From positions 620,001 to 684,000 of the forward strand of contig CM022375.1 of the NCBI GenBank assembly GCA_011800155.1: a stretch of DNA of 64,000 nucleotides, given 5' to 3'. Positions 49,881 through 59,595 of the stretch are shown here, piece by piece. This DNA comes from Flammulina velutipes. Its lineage: Eukaryota; Basidiomycota; Agaricomycetes; Agaricales; Physalacriaceae. The notes under the pieces were generated by a model that had not been told where the DNA came from, did not search any database, and saw only the letters and a list, made by a program, of their open reading frames with translations. Made by a program: the position numbers and the translations under genes. Each line of letters begins with the position of its first letter. Position 1 is the first letter of the stretch.

Positions 49881-51999
49881 CTACTTCTCCTTGCCTTTGC
49901 CTTTGCCTTTGCCCTTCTTCTCAGCGGGGGCCTTGGCCTTGCCTTTTCCTTTCGGGTCCTCCATCTCCTCGTCCTCGTCGTCGTCGTCGTCGTCGTCGTA
50001 GTCGTGGTTCCCGCGTTCCAACTTGCGCAGGATTTCCGACGTGTCCCCACCGGTCAGGATGATAGACAGCGCCGCCTCGAGGTTCGGGATAACTGCCTCC
50101 GACAACCTGACGGTTTCTTCGAGGGTCGTCAACCTCGCCGTTACCGCTGCCAACTCCTTTTCCAGTTCGTCGACGCGAAGTTCGGACTCGTCCTTGTGGA
50201 GGCATGGATCCTCGGGGTCCAGCTTCAGACATCCCTTCTTCACGTACGCGCATTCCACGCACGACTTGTTGCTGCCCTCGAACTTGCATTTGATACCCTT
50301 CTTGAAGCAATTCCTGCATAGGATCTGCTGGCTATGGAAGGGGTCGTTCTTGGGGCGGGCGGGGAGTATGGGCCGACGCCCGGTCGGGTTGACAGCGACT
50401 GTCCTTGGTTTCCGCTTCTTCTTCGGCGGCTCTGCGTTGTCGTCGTCGAGTTTCCTTTTCGAGGACGAAGCCTCCGCCTGCGGGGCGGGTTTGACTATTT
50501 GGGCCCGGCTTGCAGGCGGGGCCGACGTTGAGGCGGCCGACTGGTTTTTCTTGGCCTCGCGGGCCTCTGCTCGAGCCGCTCGTTGAGCGGCGAGGGCTGC
50601 TTCCTCAGCCGTTGGTTGCTTCTAGAGCGTTGGTTAGTTTTATCCACTTGGTTTATCCAAGTGGAAACAAGCTAACCTTTGCTTTTGCCACTTCTGGCCT
50701 TTTCTTGGTGAGCCTTATCCGTTTCTTAGGCGGATTCGGCTGCCTTGACTCCTCGGAGTCGTCCTCTTCTTCTTCCACTTCCTCAGCCTTCCTTTTATTC
50801 GCCACCGGCACCCAGGCAGGCGTCTTGAGGATTGCGGGTCCCCAAGTCCTTTTCTTTGGCAAGTCCCCCTGGACAGGCCTTTCCAGTTTCCGTTTCTTTG
50901 ACGCCGACTTAGGTCTTGTCGTCGACGCCGTTGGGATGGGGGACGTTGGTGCCGGTTCTGGAGGTGTCGCCATCCTGGGCGGAGTACCCGTTGGGGGCGA
51001 CCAGATCCGTGGCGACAGCAAGATGGATGGTCCCGCCAGCGGTATCTCTGTTGCTGCTGGGGGTGTTCCAGCGGCAGACGGAGATGCTGGGGGCGGGGTT
51101 GGGGTCGGTGGGGTCGGTTGCAACCAGGGCTGCGGCGACGGTGGTGGAATCGGTGCCGGGAACCATGTTGGTCCAAACAAAGATTCCGTTATCGAGGGCG
51201 GCGACCCCAGACGGAGTGGCAGCCTTGGAGGCGACTGTGGGACAGGAGGGGGCATCGCCCTCGCGAAGTCGATCTCAGTGACGGTGAGACCGTCGCTGCG
51301 ATCCGGATCTGCAGGAGGTTCACCTCCCGTAGATCCCTTCGTTTCTCCTCCAGCTGGTTCTGGAGAGGACGTGCTCATGAGCTCGTCCACCTCCTCGTCT
51401 TCGTCTTCTTCAGCTTCCGTGGACGCGTAGTCCAGGCCTAAAGTCGTTGTCCTTCCTGCCTCATAGCTTGACCACGTCTCCACGCGTGCTGGACTTGGTT
51501 GACGCGTCGCCGACGCGTCATCCAACGTAGTCATGCCTGACTCCGTTTTATCCAGCGCGCTCGGAGACACTGGCTCAGCTGTCGGACTGGCTGGAGGGGT
51601 TGGCGTTTTGGGAGTCGTCGTCGATATTTGTCCCTCCGGCAGCGGTGAACCTCCCTCTGAAGGGGCCGGCAGGAATAGTGGCGTTGTCGATCCCAGCCCC
51701 GTGGTTGGTTCCAGTCGCGGGGACACAGGAGCCGACGAGACGGTGGTGACTGGTTCTGGCACCGGCGACGTCGCAGCAGGAGCTTCGTGTGCAGGCTCGG
51801 GTGCAGGCGACACAGTAGCGGCAGGCTCGGGCGCAGGCGACACCGTAGCGGCAGGCTCGGGCGCAGGCGACATCGTAGCGGCAGGCTCGGGCGCAGGCGA
51901 CATCGTAGCGGCCGGCTCGGGCGCAGGCGACATGGGCGGCTCGGTGGCTGGCGAGGTGATTGCAGCAGGTGTTGGGGCGGGCGAGGCAGGTGCGGACAT
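49881..51999 (-). CDS. Element 2 sense accessory gene: Zn2Cys6-like nuclear protein
   Basis: Two exons (50677-51999 and 49881-50621) flank a 55-nt intron (GTTAGC...CTCTAG). Exon 1 is Pro/Ala/Ser/Thr-rich, with five tandem units of SPAPEPAAT(M/V) encoded by a 30-bp repeat (51790-51930). Exon 2 holds a coiled-coil-like Ala/Arg start, a nuclear-type signal PPKKKRKPR, and CRNCFKKGIKC-x8-CVECAYVKKGC. The last matches the C-x2-C-x6-C-x(5-12)-C-x2-C-x6-C spacing of fungal Zn2Cys6 DNA-binding domains. A leucine-rich coiled coil (LRVDELEKELAAVTARL) and an Asp-run/Lys-Gly tail follow. DNA binding is inferred from spacing only. Confidence 0.6.
50622..50676 (-). other. Intron with perfect hairpin in the Zn2Cys6-like gene
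   Basis: The intron contains CCACTTGG-TTTAT-CCAAGTGG, 8-bp arms around five bases, and an ACTAAC branch-site-like motif. Since this gene has the same direction as the element RNA, the intron should be lost on retrotransposition if spliced from that RNA. Confidence 0.5.
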
Positions 52000-52511
52000 G
52001 TTGGTTTACGACGTGGTGGTTGAAAAGAAAGAGGGTAACATTAAAGTCCCTCTTTCTCACACTACCGGGGTCCGGTCCGGTGTTTAATGGATCGCCCATC
52101 AAAACATCCGAGGCGAGTCAATATCTTCCCTTTTTGGATTGCTATTGATGCCCTGTTCTTGCCTTGTTCGCTTCCGACTGTCTCGGTCCCGCTGAGTCCC
52201 TGAGCTCAATTCTTTCTTTCTTTTTACTAGCCTTATACAAGCCGACCCCTCCTTGTCTTCCAATGCTGTTATGCCTGGCAACCAGTCTTCTATTTGATTG
52301 GTTTTGGACGCGTCCTGTCACGTGATGCGTCACGTGTTCTCACCTGACTCGAGTCGATTTCCTATTTCCACCCGCTATGTTGGCGGGTGTTCTGATTGCC
52401 CGCTATATAGGCGGCTGATAATGAATCTTAACAAAATTTAAAATTTTGGACTATATAACGCCTCTATATCCCCTACCAAGGAAAATAGATGGTGTCCGCA
52501 CCATCTGTTCC
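52000..52511. other. Spacer between Zn2Cys6-like gene and pol
   Basis: No gene is seen. CCCGCTATGTTGGCGGG (52371-52387) and CCCGCTATATAGGCGG (52399 onward) form two adjacent GC-rich hairpins. The stretch probably contains the promoter for the sense accessory gene. Confidence 0.4.
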
Positions 52512-55500
52512 CTACGTAGTTTTATTTACCAAGTCGAGTACTCGCCCGACACTATCGCGGATCCTATGTAGCCTCTTGAAAAATACATCTCCCAGTTGTT
52601 TTGGGTCCTTTCTCGAGTAGAAAGGGATCACCCTAAACTGGGCTATCTTATCTTTCAATATCGAACCATCCAGTTCACACAGTACGTAGTTTCCAGCCGT
52701 TGTTCGAGAAATAACAGCATATGGACCCATGAATCTTTCTTTGAACTTCGAATTTAATTCGTCTTCAATGCGCGTATTGCGCACCAGTACTAGTTCACCT
52801 GTTTTGAACTTGTACTTTGGAATTCTATTTTTATGTTCATCCATGAATCTTTCTGCTGCTCTTTTCTTGGCTTCTGTTACACGCTGTTTCATTTTCTTTA
52901 CGTCTTCTTTGTGTTTTATCAACTGAGTTGCTCGATACGCTATCAAGTCGGAGTGTGAAATCAACGTATCTGGAATATCTACAAGCCAAGTGGCTTCTTC
53001 GATATCAAGTGGTAACACTGGTTCACATCCTGTTACTGCGTAAAACGGTGAATGACCCAAAGTCCTTTTAACCGTTATCCTTTCGGCCCATAGTACTTCA
53101 TGTAAGAAAGCGGGCCATTCCTCTGGATGGCCTTTGCACACTTTAAACAATGATTGTCTAATGTCCCAGTGCCCTCTTTCCACTTTTCCATTGGCCTGTT
53201 TGTTGTAGGGAGTGATTAGAATCCCTTTAACACCATACTTAGCCTCGATATGGACCATTGCCTTCTTGATAGCGGGTCCGTTATCGGTGACTATCTGCTT
53301 TATACAACCCCATCTACACAATATGTCTTCGAAAATCCAATCCCCTAAGGTCTCGGCATTCTCGTTGATTAACGCTCTGGCCTCTGGCCATCCAGTCAAT
53401 CCACATCGTGCTACTGTGACTGCATTATATCCTGAGTACTTCTTTCGAGCTCCAGTGCCGCCAGAAGTCGGCATTCTGAAGGTGTCTACAAACGCCGTTT
53501 CATAGATCCCTGGTGTTGGAGTTATGGTTGGTTCTTTGTGTATTTTCATCTTCTGTCTCTTCTGACAGAGTACACACGTTTTTACGAACCAATTGATGTC
53601 TGCATCCATTCCTGGCCACCAGAATCTTTTCCCGACAAGTTTGCGGACGGAAAATTGACCTTTGTGCCCATGCTTGTCGTGTATGACTTGTACCACTGGC
53701 AGTCTTTTGCCTAGTAGGAGGACTCTCCGGTGTTTTCCTTCTGCATTCTTTTTGTATAGCTTGTCACCAGCTACGAAGAATTCCTTATCACTGAAGTCCC
53801 TAAGGGTTTGAAGTTGTCGATCCGCTAAGATAGCGGGTGTATAATTCTCATCCTTCAAGTAGGGTTCTACGTGTGGTAGTAAGGTTTCCCATAGCTGCTC
53901 CCTAGCTGATCGTTCTAGTTCAGGGAACTCGTCGATAGCTACCCATTTTTCCAAGTCCTCCACTGCCATAGCGGCTAGTTGAGTGACTCTGTATTCTTCC
54001 TCGACTTCTGTCGAGGTTTCTTCTACTAAGTCTTCCTGGTTCTCATCTGGTTTGCTAACTTCGAAGAGATATCCAGTCCTAGTGTCTATATTGTCTTTGA
54101 AGTCTTCGAATGGTAAAGGTTTGTCTTCCTCCGCTAAGTTAGCGGGTTCCTCATATTCGAAGGTCGATAGCTCTTCTTCGTACTCGTCCCCTGGTGGACT
54201 TGGAATGATCACATCGTTTGGCGATGCTACCCTTCTACTGAGTCCATCTGGGCCATGTACTTTCCCAGGTACGTGTACTAGGGTGAAGTGGAACATCAAG
54301 ATTTCTTCTGCCCAGCGTTGTAGATTCCCATTGGTTAGAGAGTCTATGTTGGACAACATTCCTTTGATGTACTTTGCATCGACTTCAATCTTCAATTTCC
54401 TACATCCAAGTAAATAATACTTGCAAGCCATTAACGCACGGTGCAGACCAAATAACTCCCGCTTTGATTGCGAGTACCTGGCTTCCCGCTCGTCCAAGGT
54501 TATGGATAAGAACTTAGCAAAATAGCGTTTCTTAGGGTCTTCTGGATCCTCTTGGGACAGATAAAACCCAACCGCCATGTAAGAGGTATCGACCGACAAG
54601 ATAACGGGTGTTGGCCAGTCATAATTCAGTGGTTTCAACATGGGGCTTGTTTCCAACGCTCTTTTGAGTGCATCCATTGACGCTTGTTCTTCCTCTCCCC
54701 AGACGAATGGTACTCCATCCCTGGTGAGTCTAGTCATTGCCAATGCTTTCTTTGAATAATCCTTGACAAAAGTTCGAAATACTCCCGCTGTCCCGAGAAA
54801 TGAGCGGACATCTCTAAGACATTCGCACGGCAACCAGTCTGAGATGACTTTTACTCTATCTTCAGCTGGTTTTCGTCCTTCATAACAACAAGTGTGTCCG
54901 ACTACTACTGTTTCATTGGCACAGATGATTGCTTTGTGTCCTGAGAAAGTTCCACCCGAATATTTCATTCTTTGTATAATTCTATTCATATTCACCATGT
55001 GTTCCCATACAAAACGGCGAATTCCTGGGTTTTCTGGAATGGTTTCGAAGTTCCCTTCCTTGTCCTGATACCTAGTGGCGGGTCCTCTTACAGGAACATC
55101 GTCAATATAGGGCCGCGTATATGTCGGGATTTCATCTTTGAGAATATGAGTGACATCCTCATGGAATATTGGAACTGAGTTCGTCCATCCCATGGGTAAG
55201 GTCTTCAATCGCAGCGCCCCATAGGGTGTTGAGAAGGTAGTCATGTCTCTAGATTTTTCGGACAAGTGGCGCTCATCATACCCTACATACAAGTCCAAAG
55301 TTCCCCCACAGGCTCTTCCTGCGAATGCCTCCGCTAACTCTTCGGTAGCGGGTGGTAGACCAGAATGCGCTATGGTGACGGCATTTAGCGGCTCCAAACT
55401 ATGTACTAGTCGAAGTTTCTTGCCGTCCTTCTTTACCACGCAAAACCATCTCGAGCGATATGAGGAGTTCGAAGGCTCATATACGCCTGAGTCTAGCTTA

Positions 55501-56372
55501 TTTTTGATGATAGCGCAGACTTCATTAAAAATCCCTGGTGGAATTTTAATGTTCTTCAATACCCATGGTACATGTGGTATTACTGGCATATCTACAGGTG
55601 GAAAGAAGTCCTCTCGAAACCTTCCTTTCTCTGTCTCTTCCCAGGCAAAGCCTTGGTTCTGTTTACACATCAAGTCGTCGATCAAGTCCCTTTCCTGAGG
55701 CCACAGAAAATCCCCGACATGGTCTCTTTGGACTTGTTCACATCGTTCTTCTGTGTATCTTCCTGTCGGAGTGAAGCTTGGCGGGTTGGGATTTAACTCC
55801 AACATGCCTTCGAGTGGATCCCCGACAATATTGCGGATGATCCTGAACTCTTCGGGTAAGGTTCCCAGGTGAGGTTTGACTTTCAATGCGACTGGTTTGT
55901 ATTTCTTAGTGGCTAAGACCTGTCTGGGAATTGATTCCCGTTTTCTTGAGTCTAAATACTCTTGCTGTGAGAGAGTGAGTTCCTTCTGTGGGATACTAAC
56001 TGTCAAATTCTGAAGTATTTTCTCAAGTCCTCGAGGGACTGAGTCGAACAAATTCACCGTTACTGGCTGATATTGTTCGACCTCCTCTAAAGTCCAATCT
56101 GAGTCTAGTCGGACTTGTGGTAACAAGACCCGACTTCCTGGCGGGTGGTCCGAAGTGGACATACCTGATGCTGTTCCATAACGAAACCCATTCCGCAATG
56201 CTTTAGCGGCCTTGTTAACACCATCGGAGGACTGTGACAAGTACAAGCTAGTTAATGCTTGACTATCAAACGTCTGACGGGATTTTTCTGGCACAAAGGT
56301 GCGCTCGATCTGTATTTCACCATTCTCTGCTTGTCCAACTACTAGAGCCACCTCTCCTTGATCGTCGATCAA
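52512..56372 (-). CDS. pol: Element 2 pol: RT, RNase H, integrase
   Basis: About 1286 codons. RT: PWVLKNIKIPPGIFNEVCAI, FCVVKKDGKKLRLVHSLEPL, catalytic YIDDVPV near 435. RNase H-like: SVDTSYMAVGFYLSQEDPED ... SKRELFGLHRALMACKYYL. Integrase: H-x3-H zinc finger with CVLCQKRQ, then DDE residues in FVDTFRMP, VTDNGPA and NGKVERGH. It ends with a GPY-type module (RFMGPYAVISRTTAGNYVLC). No chromodomain. The frame lies -1 relative to the protease ORF and overlaps it by four bases; the first triplet is TTG, so it is presumably expressed by frameshift or reinitiation rather than its own start. Confidence 0.9.
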   Translation of the reverse strand: MIDDQGEVALVVGQAENGEIQIERTFVPEKSRQTFDSQALTSLYLSQSSDGVNKAAKALRNGFRYGTASGMSTSDHPPGSRVLLPQVRLDSDWTLEEVEQYQPVTVNLFDSVPRGLEKILQNLTVSIPQKELTLSQQEYLDSRKRESIPRQVLATKKYKPVALKVKPHLGTLPEEFRIIRNIVGDPLEGMLELNPNPPSFTPTGRYTEERCEQVQRDHVGDFLWPQERDLIDDLMCKQNQGFAWEETEKGRFREDFFPPVDMPVIPHVPWVLKNIKIPPGIFNEVCAIIKNKLDSGVYEPSNSSYRSRWFCVVKKDGKKLRLVHSLEPLNAVTIAHSGLPPATEELAEAFAGRACGGTLDLYVGYDERHLSEKSRDMTTFSTPYGALRLKTLPMGWTNSVPIFHEDVTHILKDEIPTYTRPYIDDVPVRGPATRYQDKEGNFETIPENPGIRRFVWEHMVNMNRIIQRMKYSGGTFSGHKAIICANETVVVGHTCCYEGRKPAEDRVKVISDWLPCECLRDVRSFLGTAGVFRTFVKDYSKKALAMTRLTRDGVPFVWGEEEQASMDALKRALETSPMLKPLNYDWPTPVILSVDTSYMAVGFYLSQEDPEDPKKRYFAKFLSITLDEREARYSQSKRELFGLHRALMACKYYLLGCRKLKIEVDAKYIKGMLSNIDSLTNGNLQRWAEEILMFHFTLVHVPGKVHGPDGLSRRVASPNDVIIPSPPGDEYEEELSTFEYEEPANLAEEDKPLPFEDFKDNIDTRTGYLFEVSKPDENQEDLVEETSTEVEEEYRVTQLAAMAVEDLEKWVAIDEFPELERSAREQLWETLLPHVEPYLKDENYTPAILADRQLQTLRDFSDKEFFVAGDKLYKKNAEGKHRRVLLLGKRLPVVQVIHDKHGHKGQFSVRKLVGKRFWWPGMDADINWFVKTCVLCQKRQKMKIHKEPTITPTPGIYETAFVDTFRMPTSGGTGARKKYSGYNAVTVARCGLTGWPEARALINENAETLGDWIFEDILCRWGCIKQIVTDNGPAIKKAMVHIEAKYGVKGILITPYNKQANGKVERGHWDIRQSLFKVCKGHPEEWPAFLHEVLWAERITVKRTLGHSPFYAVTGCEPVLPLDIEEATWLVDIPDTLISHSDLIAYRATQLIKHKEDVKKMKQRVTEAKKRAAERFMDEHKNRIPKYKFKTGELVLVRNTRIEDELNSKFKERFMGPYAVISRTTAGNYVLCELDGSILKDKIAQFRVIPFYSRKDPKQLGDVFFKRLHRIRDSVGRVLDLVNKTT

Positions 56373-57630
56373 TTCCTCGAGTGCTCCGGAAAAACCGGTC
56401 CGGTGCCAGGTTGTTGTTGGTAGCGGGGCATTTGCCCCCGCTTGTATGTCGGGAGGGTAAGTCGTTTTCCATTACTAGGATCAGTAATGGTAGCAACTAC
56501 TCCTCCATCGCGCAGTACGGATGTATTAATACTAGATACTACATCGAAGGGTCTTCCCAGTAGTACTTCATACGCTGGATCCCTAATGATGTGTACTTGA
56601 AGGAAATATACGATTCCCCCGAAGTCGAATGCCAAGTTCCTTGCCAGTCCCACTGTCTTGGTCTGACCCTTGTCTGCACTTTCCATAGTGATGGAAAAGG
56701 ATGGATCGAAAGGTACGCCTAACTCTAGCGCGGCCTTAAGTGACATAGACACTATTTGCGACCCGCTATCTAGGAGGCTCTCTTTCTTTCCTGCCCCGCC
56801 AATCGTTGGCCAGAGAGTTCTGAGATCAGCACTTTCGGACGCAACATTGGTGCGCGGCATCTGATACGGACCCGTGTAGCCAGTATGATTAAACAGTTGC
56901 TCGACTAAGTCGTGCACTACTACAGACCCTAGTGGTAACTGGGTTGTATCTTGTAGATTTACTGAGTAATATCGTGGGTCTTCACTTTGGTGATACTCCG
57001 CTTCCATAGCGGGCCCGCTGCCTGAGTCTAATTCAGACATTTGTTGAATGTTAACTTTAACATTCTTTGCTTTGAGATTCTCTAGCAAATCCTTCTGCCA
57101 GGCTTCGTTCGTGGCAAGAAGTTCCTCTGGAAGGAGTGTCTTCCAAAGGGATCTCCAACCAGGGTTTCTGAGTAGGAGGTCCTTGAGCTTCGAAATGCGC
57201 TGATAGCTTTTGTGCTTTTCCTGCTCCTTTGGAGTACTGTTCTCTTCCTTTGGGGGAGCATTCTCTGCTTCCTCTACAGAAACCGCCGGGATAGCGGCCT
57301 TTGTCCGTTTCTTAGCGGGACCCGCTTCGATAGCGGGCTCCGGTCCTTCCAACACCTCTTCCAATAGATCACTCAGTTCTGGCTCTTCCTCTTCAGGAGG
57401 TGCGACGAACTGAACTTTCTTAGGTCGACTAGGCAACACTACTTCTACTCTAAGTCCCTTCGTGGGGCCGGGCTTTATCGGGTTTTCTTTGGGTATATTG
57501 GGTATATTGGGTATAACTGGTTCTCTTTCCTTAGCAGTATGGCTTCGAGTACTACGAATAGTATTCTGGCTCTCAGGAGGGGCAGTTCTCTTAAGTAGTA
57601 ACTCAGAGGAACCCCCGTCCGTCCTCGAGC
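56369..57630 (-). CDS. pro: Element 2 protease ORF
   Basis: The open frame continues upstream of the first listed start (57439) to the gag stop, in the -1 frame relative to gag, so it is probably made as a gag-pro fusion. A Pro/Lys/Glu-rich linker contains a repeat of IPN (IPNIPNIPK). Residues in the middle are Leu/Lys-rich. The retropepsin signature is LLDSGSQIVSMSL, followed by VHIIRDPAYEVLLGRPFDV as the second lobe. The protease would cleave the polyprotein. It ends at TGA 56369-56371, overlapping pol. Confidence 0.75.
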
Positions 57631-59472
57631 CTAATCGAAACCCTCCTGCAAGTAGGTGGGGTCGATCATCTGCTGTTGAAGGAAAACCGTCCGATCTATC
57701 TGTTCAGTCGGAGGAAAGAAGTCTTCCTGAAAAAGCCCTTCGTAGTTTTGTGCGCTAGCGGGTGGGTTGGGACCATGTTCTCTAATGTACTTAAGTACTT
57801 GTTCCATTGGAGACATGCCATCTTTGCGCTTGCTTAGCGAAATTCCATCGGCTGTAAAGTACCAATTGGAGTTCCCTGGTTTATATATCCAGCCTTCTTT
57901 CTCGAACTTGTTCTTCTCAGGGCATTCTGTGAGGAAATGTCCATGTTCGTCGCAGAAATAACATTTCCCGCTAAGGGAGCGGGCACGTGACGGGTTAAAG
58001 TTCGCCGGGACAGGAAGTATTCCTTTTGGCATAGGCTGTATTGGAGGTCTAGGGGCTTGGTACGACGTGTTTTGTTGCACATAGTTCCCCATATGTTCAG
58101 TCGGGTAACTCTGCATTTGTATTTGTCGAGTTCCCATCCTATCCATCATAGCCATTAACCTGCGGGATTCTTCCTGTCGGACTTTCTCTAACTCTCTCAT
58201 CTCGTCCTGTCGAGCCTTCTCGATGGCCTTGAGTGTATCTGCCAACGAGTTGATGCTGGCAACTTGGTCATGCATATCTTCGATCTTGACCCGCGTTGTT
58301 GACGGGGAAATGAGTTCCCGTTCGTACGTGTTCCCTGTTCTCATTGGGGCACCACCGAACGTTTCTATTTCCTCTAAGTACTTTTCTGCGACTTTAATGA
58401 CTTCGCCTAGAGTCCACCGCTGTCCCAGCGGTCTATTTGGAGGGACAGGGATCGCTCGTAAATCATTGTAGATCGCCGCCCAAGCGGGTCCCACAAAGCA
58501 CTGCTGGACTAGATCGAGTACCGATTTCTGAGTGACATCTCCAATATCGATTAGATATTGAAGTTTATGCACGACTTCTCGGCGGAACTCCATCATTCTA
58601 TCCTTTGAGCCTATGGGACGCGCCTTGTAGTGCGTCAAAAGTTCTTCGACCTCTCGCATGGTATATTCCTGATCTTGCTCACCCTTATTGTATAGCTTAA
58701 GGATGGCCTTTTTGTATGCTAACCAGTCACCCGCCGAGTATTCGGGTAGGGCGACCCACTGTCTCCGTATGTCATAGTCTACATAGACTCCTGCAATTTC
58801 GATCTGAACTTGAGGGTTGGTTACGCGGTTTACTGAGTAGATCCATTCCAGTCCCATGAAGTATTCTCTGATTCCCCCGTCTCTGAAGCGGGGGGCATCT
58901 TTACTTCCAGGCGCCGGTAGTTTCTTGCCCGCAATTTCCGCTTGTGTTTGCGCACTAAGTTGGTTCACGAAATTGTTAACGGGAGCTAGGTTTGGCTGTC
59001 CAGCAGCTTGGCCCGCGTTCCCTCCTGCGTTGTTGTTTTCCTGATCTGCCATTGGGAATAGAGGTTGTCCTAAAGGTACAGCCTGTCTAAATTTCTCAAA
59101 TAGCGGGTGGACTTGATCGAGATCAAATCGGTCTGCAAACGGACTAAGTTCGTTTGGTGAAGGGGTGTGAAGTCTTCGGGGTATTGGACTTGGTAAAAGT
59201 CTTGGAAGACGACTCGAAATCGGGACTGTGGATAATATAAATCCGGGGGGATAGGCTGGTTCCGACACTAAGTCGGGTGGTAGCTTTTTAGGCTTTTTGT
59301 TTGGCGGACGCGGTCTGCGTTCGTCTGGATATCCGTTGAATAGATCGCCTGGTTTAGGACGATTTTCGCGTAGATTCCTTACAACTGGAGCACCTGAGTT
59401 TTCACCCAAGTTCGCTCTACGGTTGTTTTGTTGTTCTAAAGCTGAGCTTTGACTAGTTGGCGTTTCCGACAA
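57631..59472 (-). CDS. gag: Element 2 gag with zinc knuckle; no AUG at frame start
   Basis: 613 codons as an open frame, extending further upstream to about 59550 without an ATG. The first in-frame Met is at 59052 (MADQENNNAGG). Gag core: GIREYFMGLEWIYSVNRVTN, EYSAGDWLAYKKAILKLYNK, FRREVVHKLQYLIDIGDVTQ. A Glu/Arg coiled coil follows (KAIEKARQDEMRELEKVRQE). The zinc knuckle is CYFCDEHGHFLTECPEK. The stop TAG (57631-57633) is preceded by a slippery heptamer. The N-terminal frame is conserved in Element 3. Confidence 0.85.
   Translation of the reverse strand: MSETPTSQSSALEQQNNRRANLGENSGAPVVRNLRENRPKPGDLFNGYPDERRPRPPNKKPKKLPPDLVSEPAYPPGFILSTVPISSRLPRLLPSPIPRRLHTPSPNELSPFADRFDLDQVHPLFEKFRQAVPLGQPLFPMADQENNNAGGNAGQAAGQPNLAPVNNFVNQLSAQTQAEIAGKKLPAPGSKDAPRFRDGGIREYFMGLEWIYSVNRVTNPQVQIEIAGVYVDYDIRRQWVALPEYSAGDWLAYKKAILKLYNKGEQDQEYTMREVEELLTHYKARPIGSKDRMMEFRREVVHKLQYLIDIGDVTQKSVLDLVQQCFVGPAWAAIYNDLRAIPVPPNRPLGQRWTLGEVIKVAEKYLEEIETFGGAPMRTGNTYERELISPSTTRVKIEDMHDQVASINSLADTLKAIEKARQDEMRELEKVRQEESRRLMAMMDRMGTRQIQMQSYPTEHMGNYVQQNTSYQAPRPPIQPMPKGILPVPANFNPSRARSLSGKCYFCDEHGHFLTECPEKNKFEKEGWIYKPGNSNWYFTADGISLSKRKDGMSPMEQVLKYIREHGPNPPASAQNYEGLFQEDFFPPTEQIDRTVFLQQQMIDPTYLQEGFD
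57637..57643 (-). promoter_or_regulatory. -1 ribosomal frameshift heptamer at gag-pro junction
   Basis: On the element strand the sequence reads GGGTTTC, phased G-GGT-TTC in gag, three bases before the TAG. This fits the X-XXY-YYZ rule. Slipping back one base enters the open protease frame. Confidence 0.65.
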
Positions 59473-59573
59473 CTTAGCGGTTGGCTTGGCTTTTGGGGCT
59501 ATTTTGGATTGGGTGTAGAAATAACTTGTTAACTCTTGTTTTACGAAGAATCGACTAAGTCAAATTTATCACC

Positions 59574-59590
59574 CCTCGCGGTGGGCTCCA
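59574..59590 (-). promoter_or_regulatory. Primer-binding site of Element 2
   Basis: Element-strand TGGAGCCCACCGCGAGG begins five bases inside the 5' LTR end and is identical to that of Element 3. It starts with TGG, as required to pair with a tRNA CCA end. Confidence 0.65.
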
Positions 59591-59595
59591 AAATA

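Noticed and set aside
49881..50320. Alternative frames over the Lys/Asp-rich end of the Zn2Cys6-like gene
   Set aside because: Low-complexity GAC/GAG and AAG runs leave all frames open; only the spliced frame carries the Cys spacing and coiled coil.
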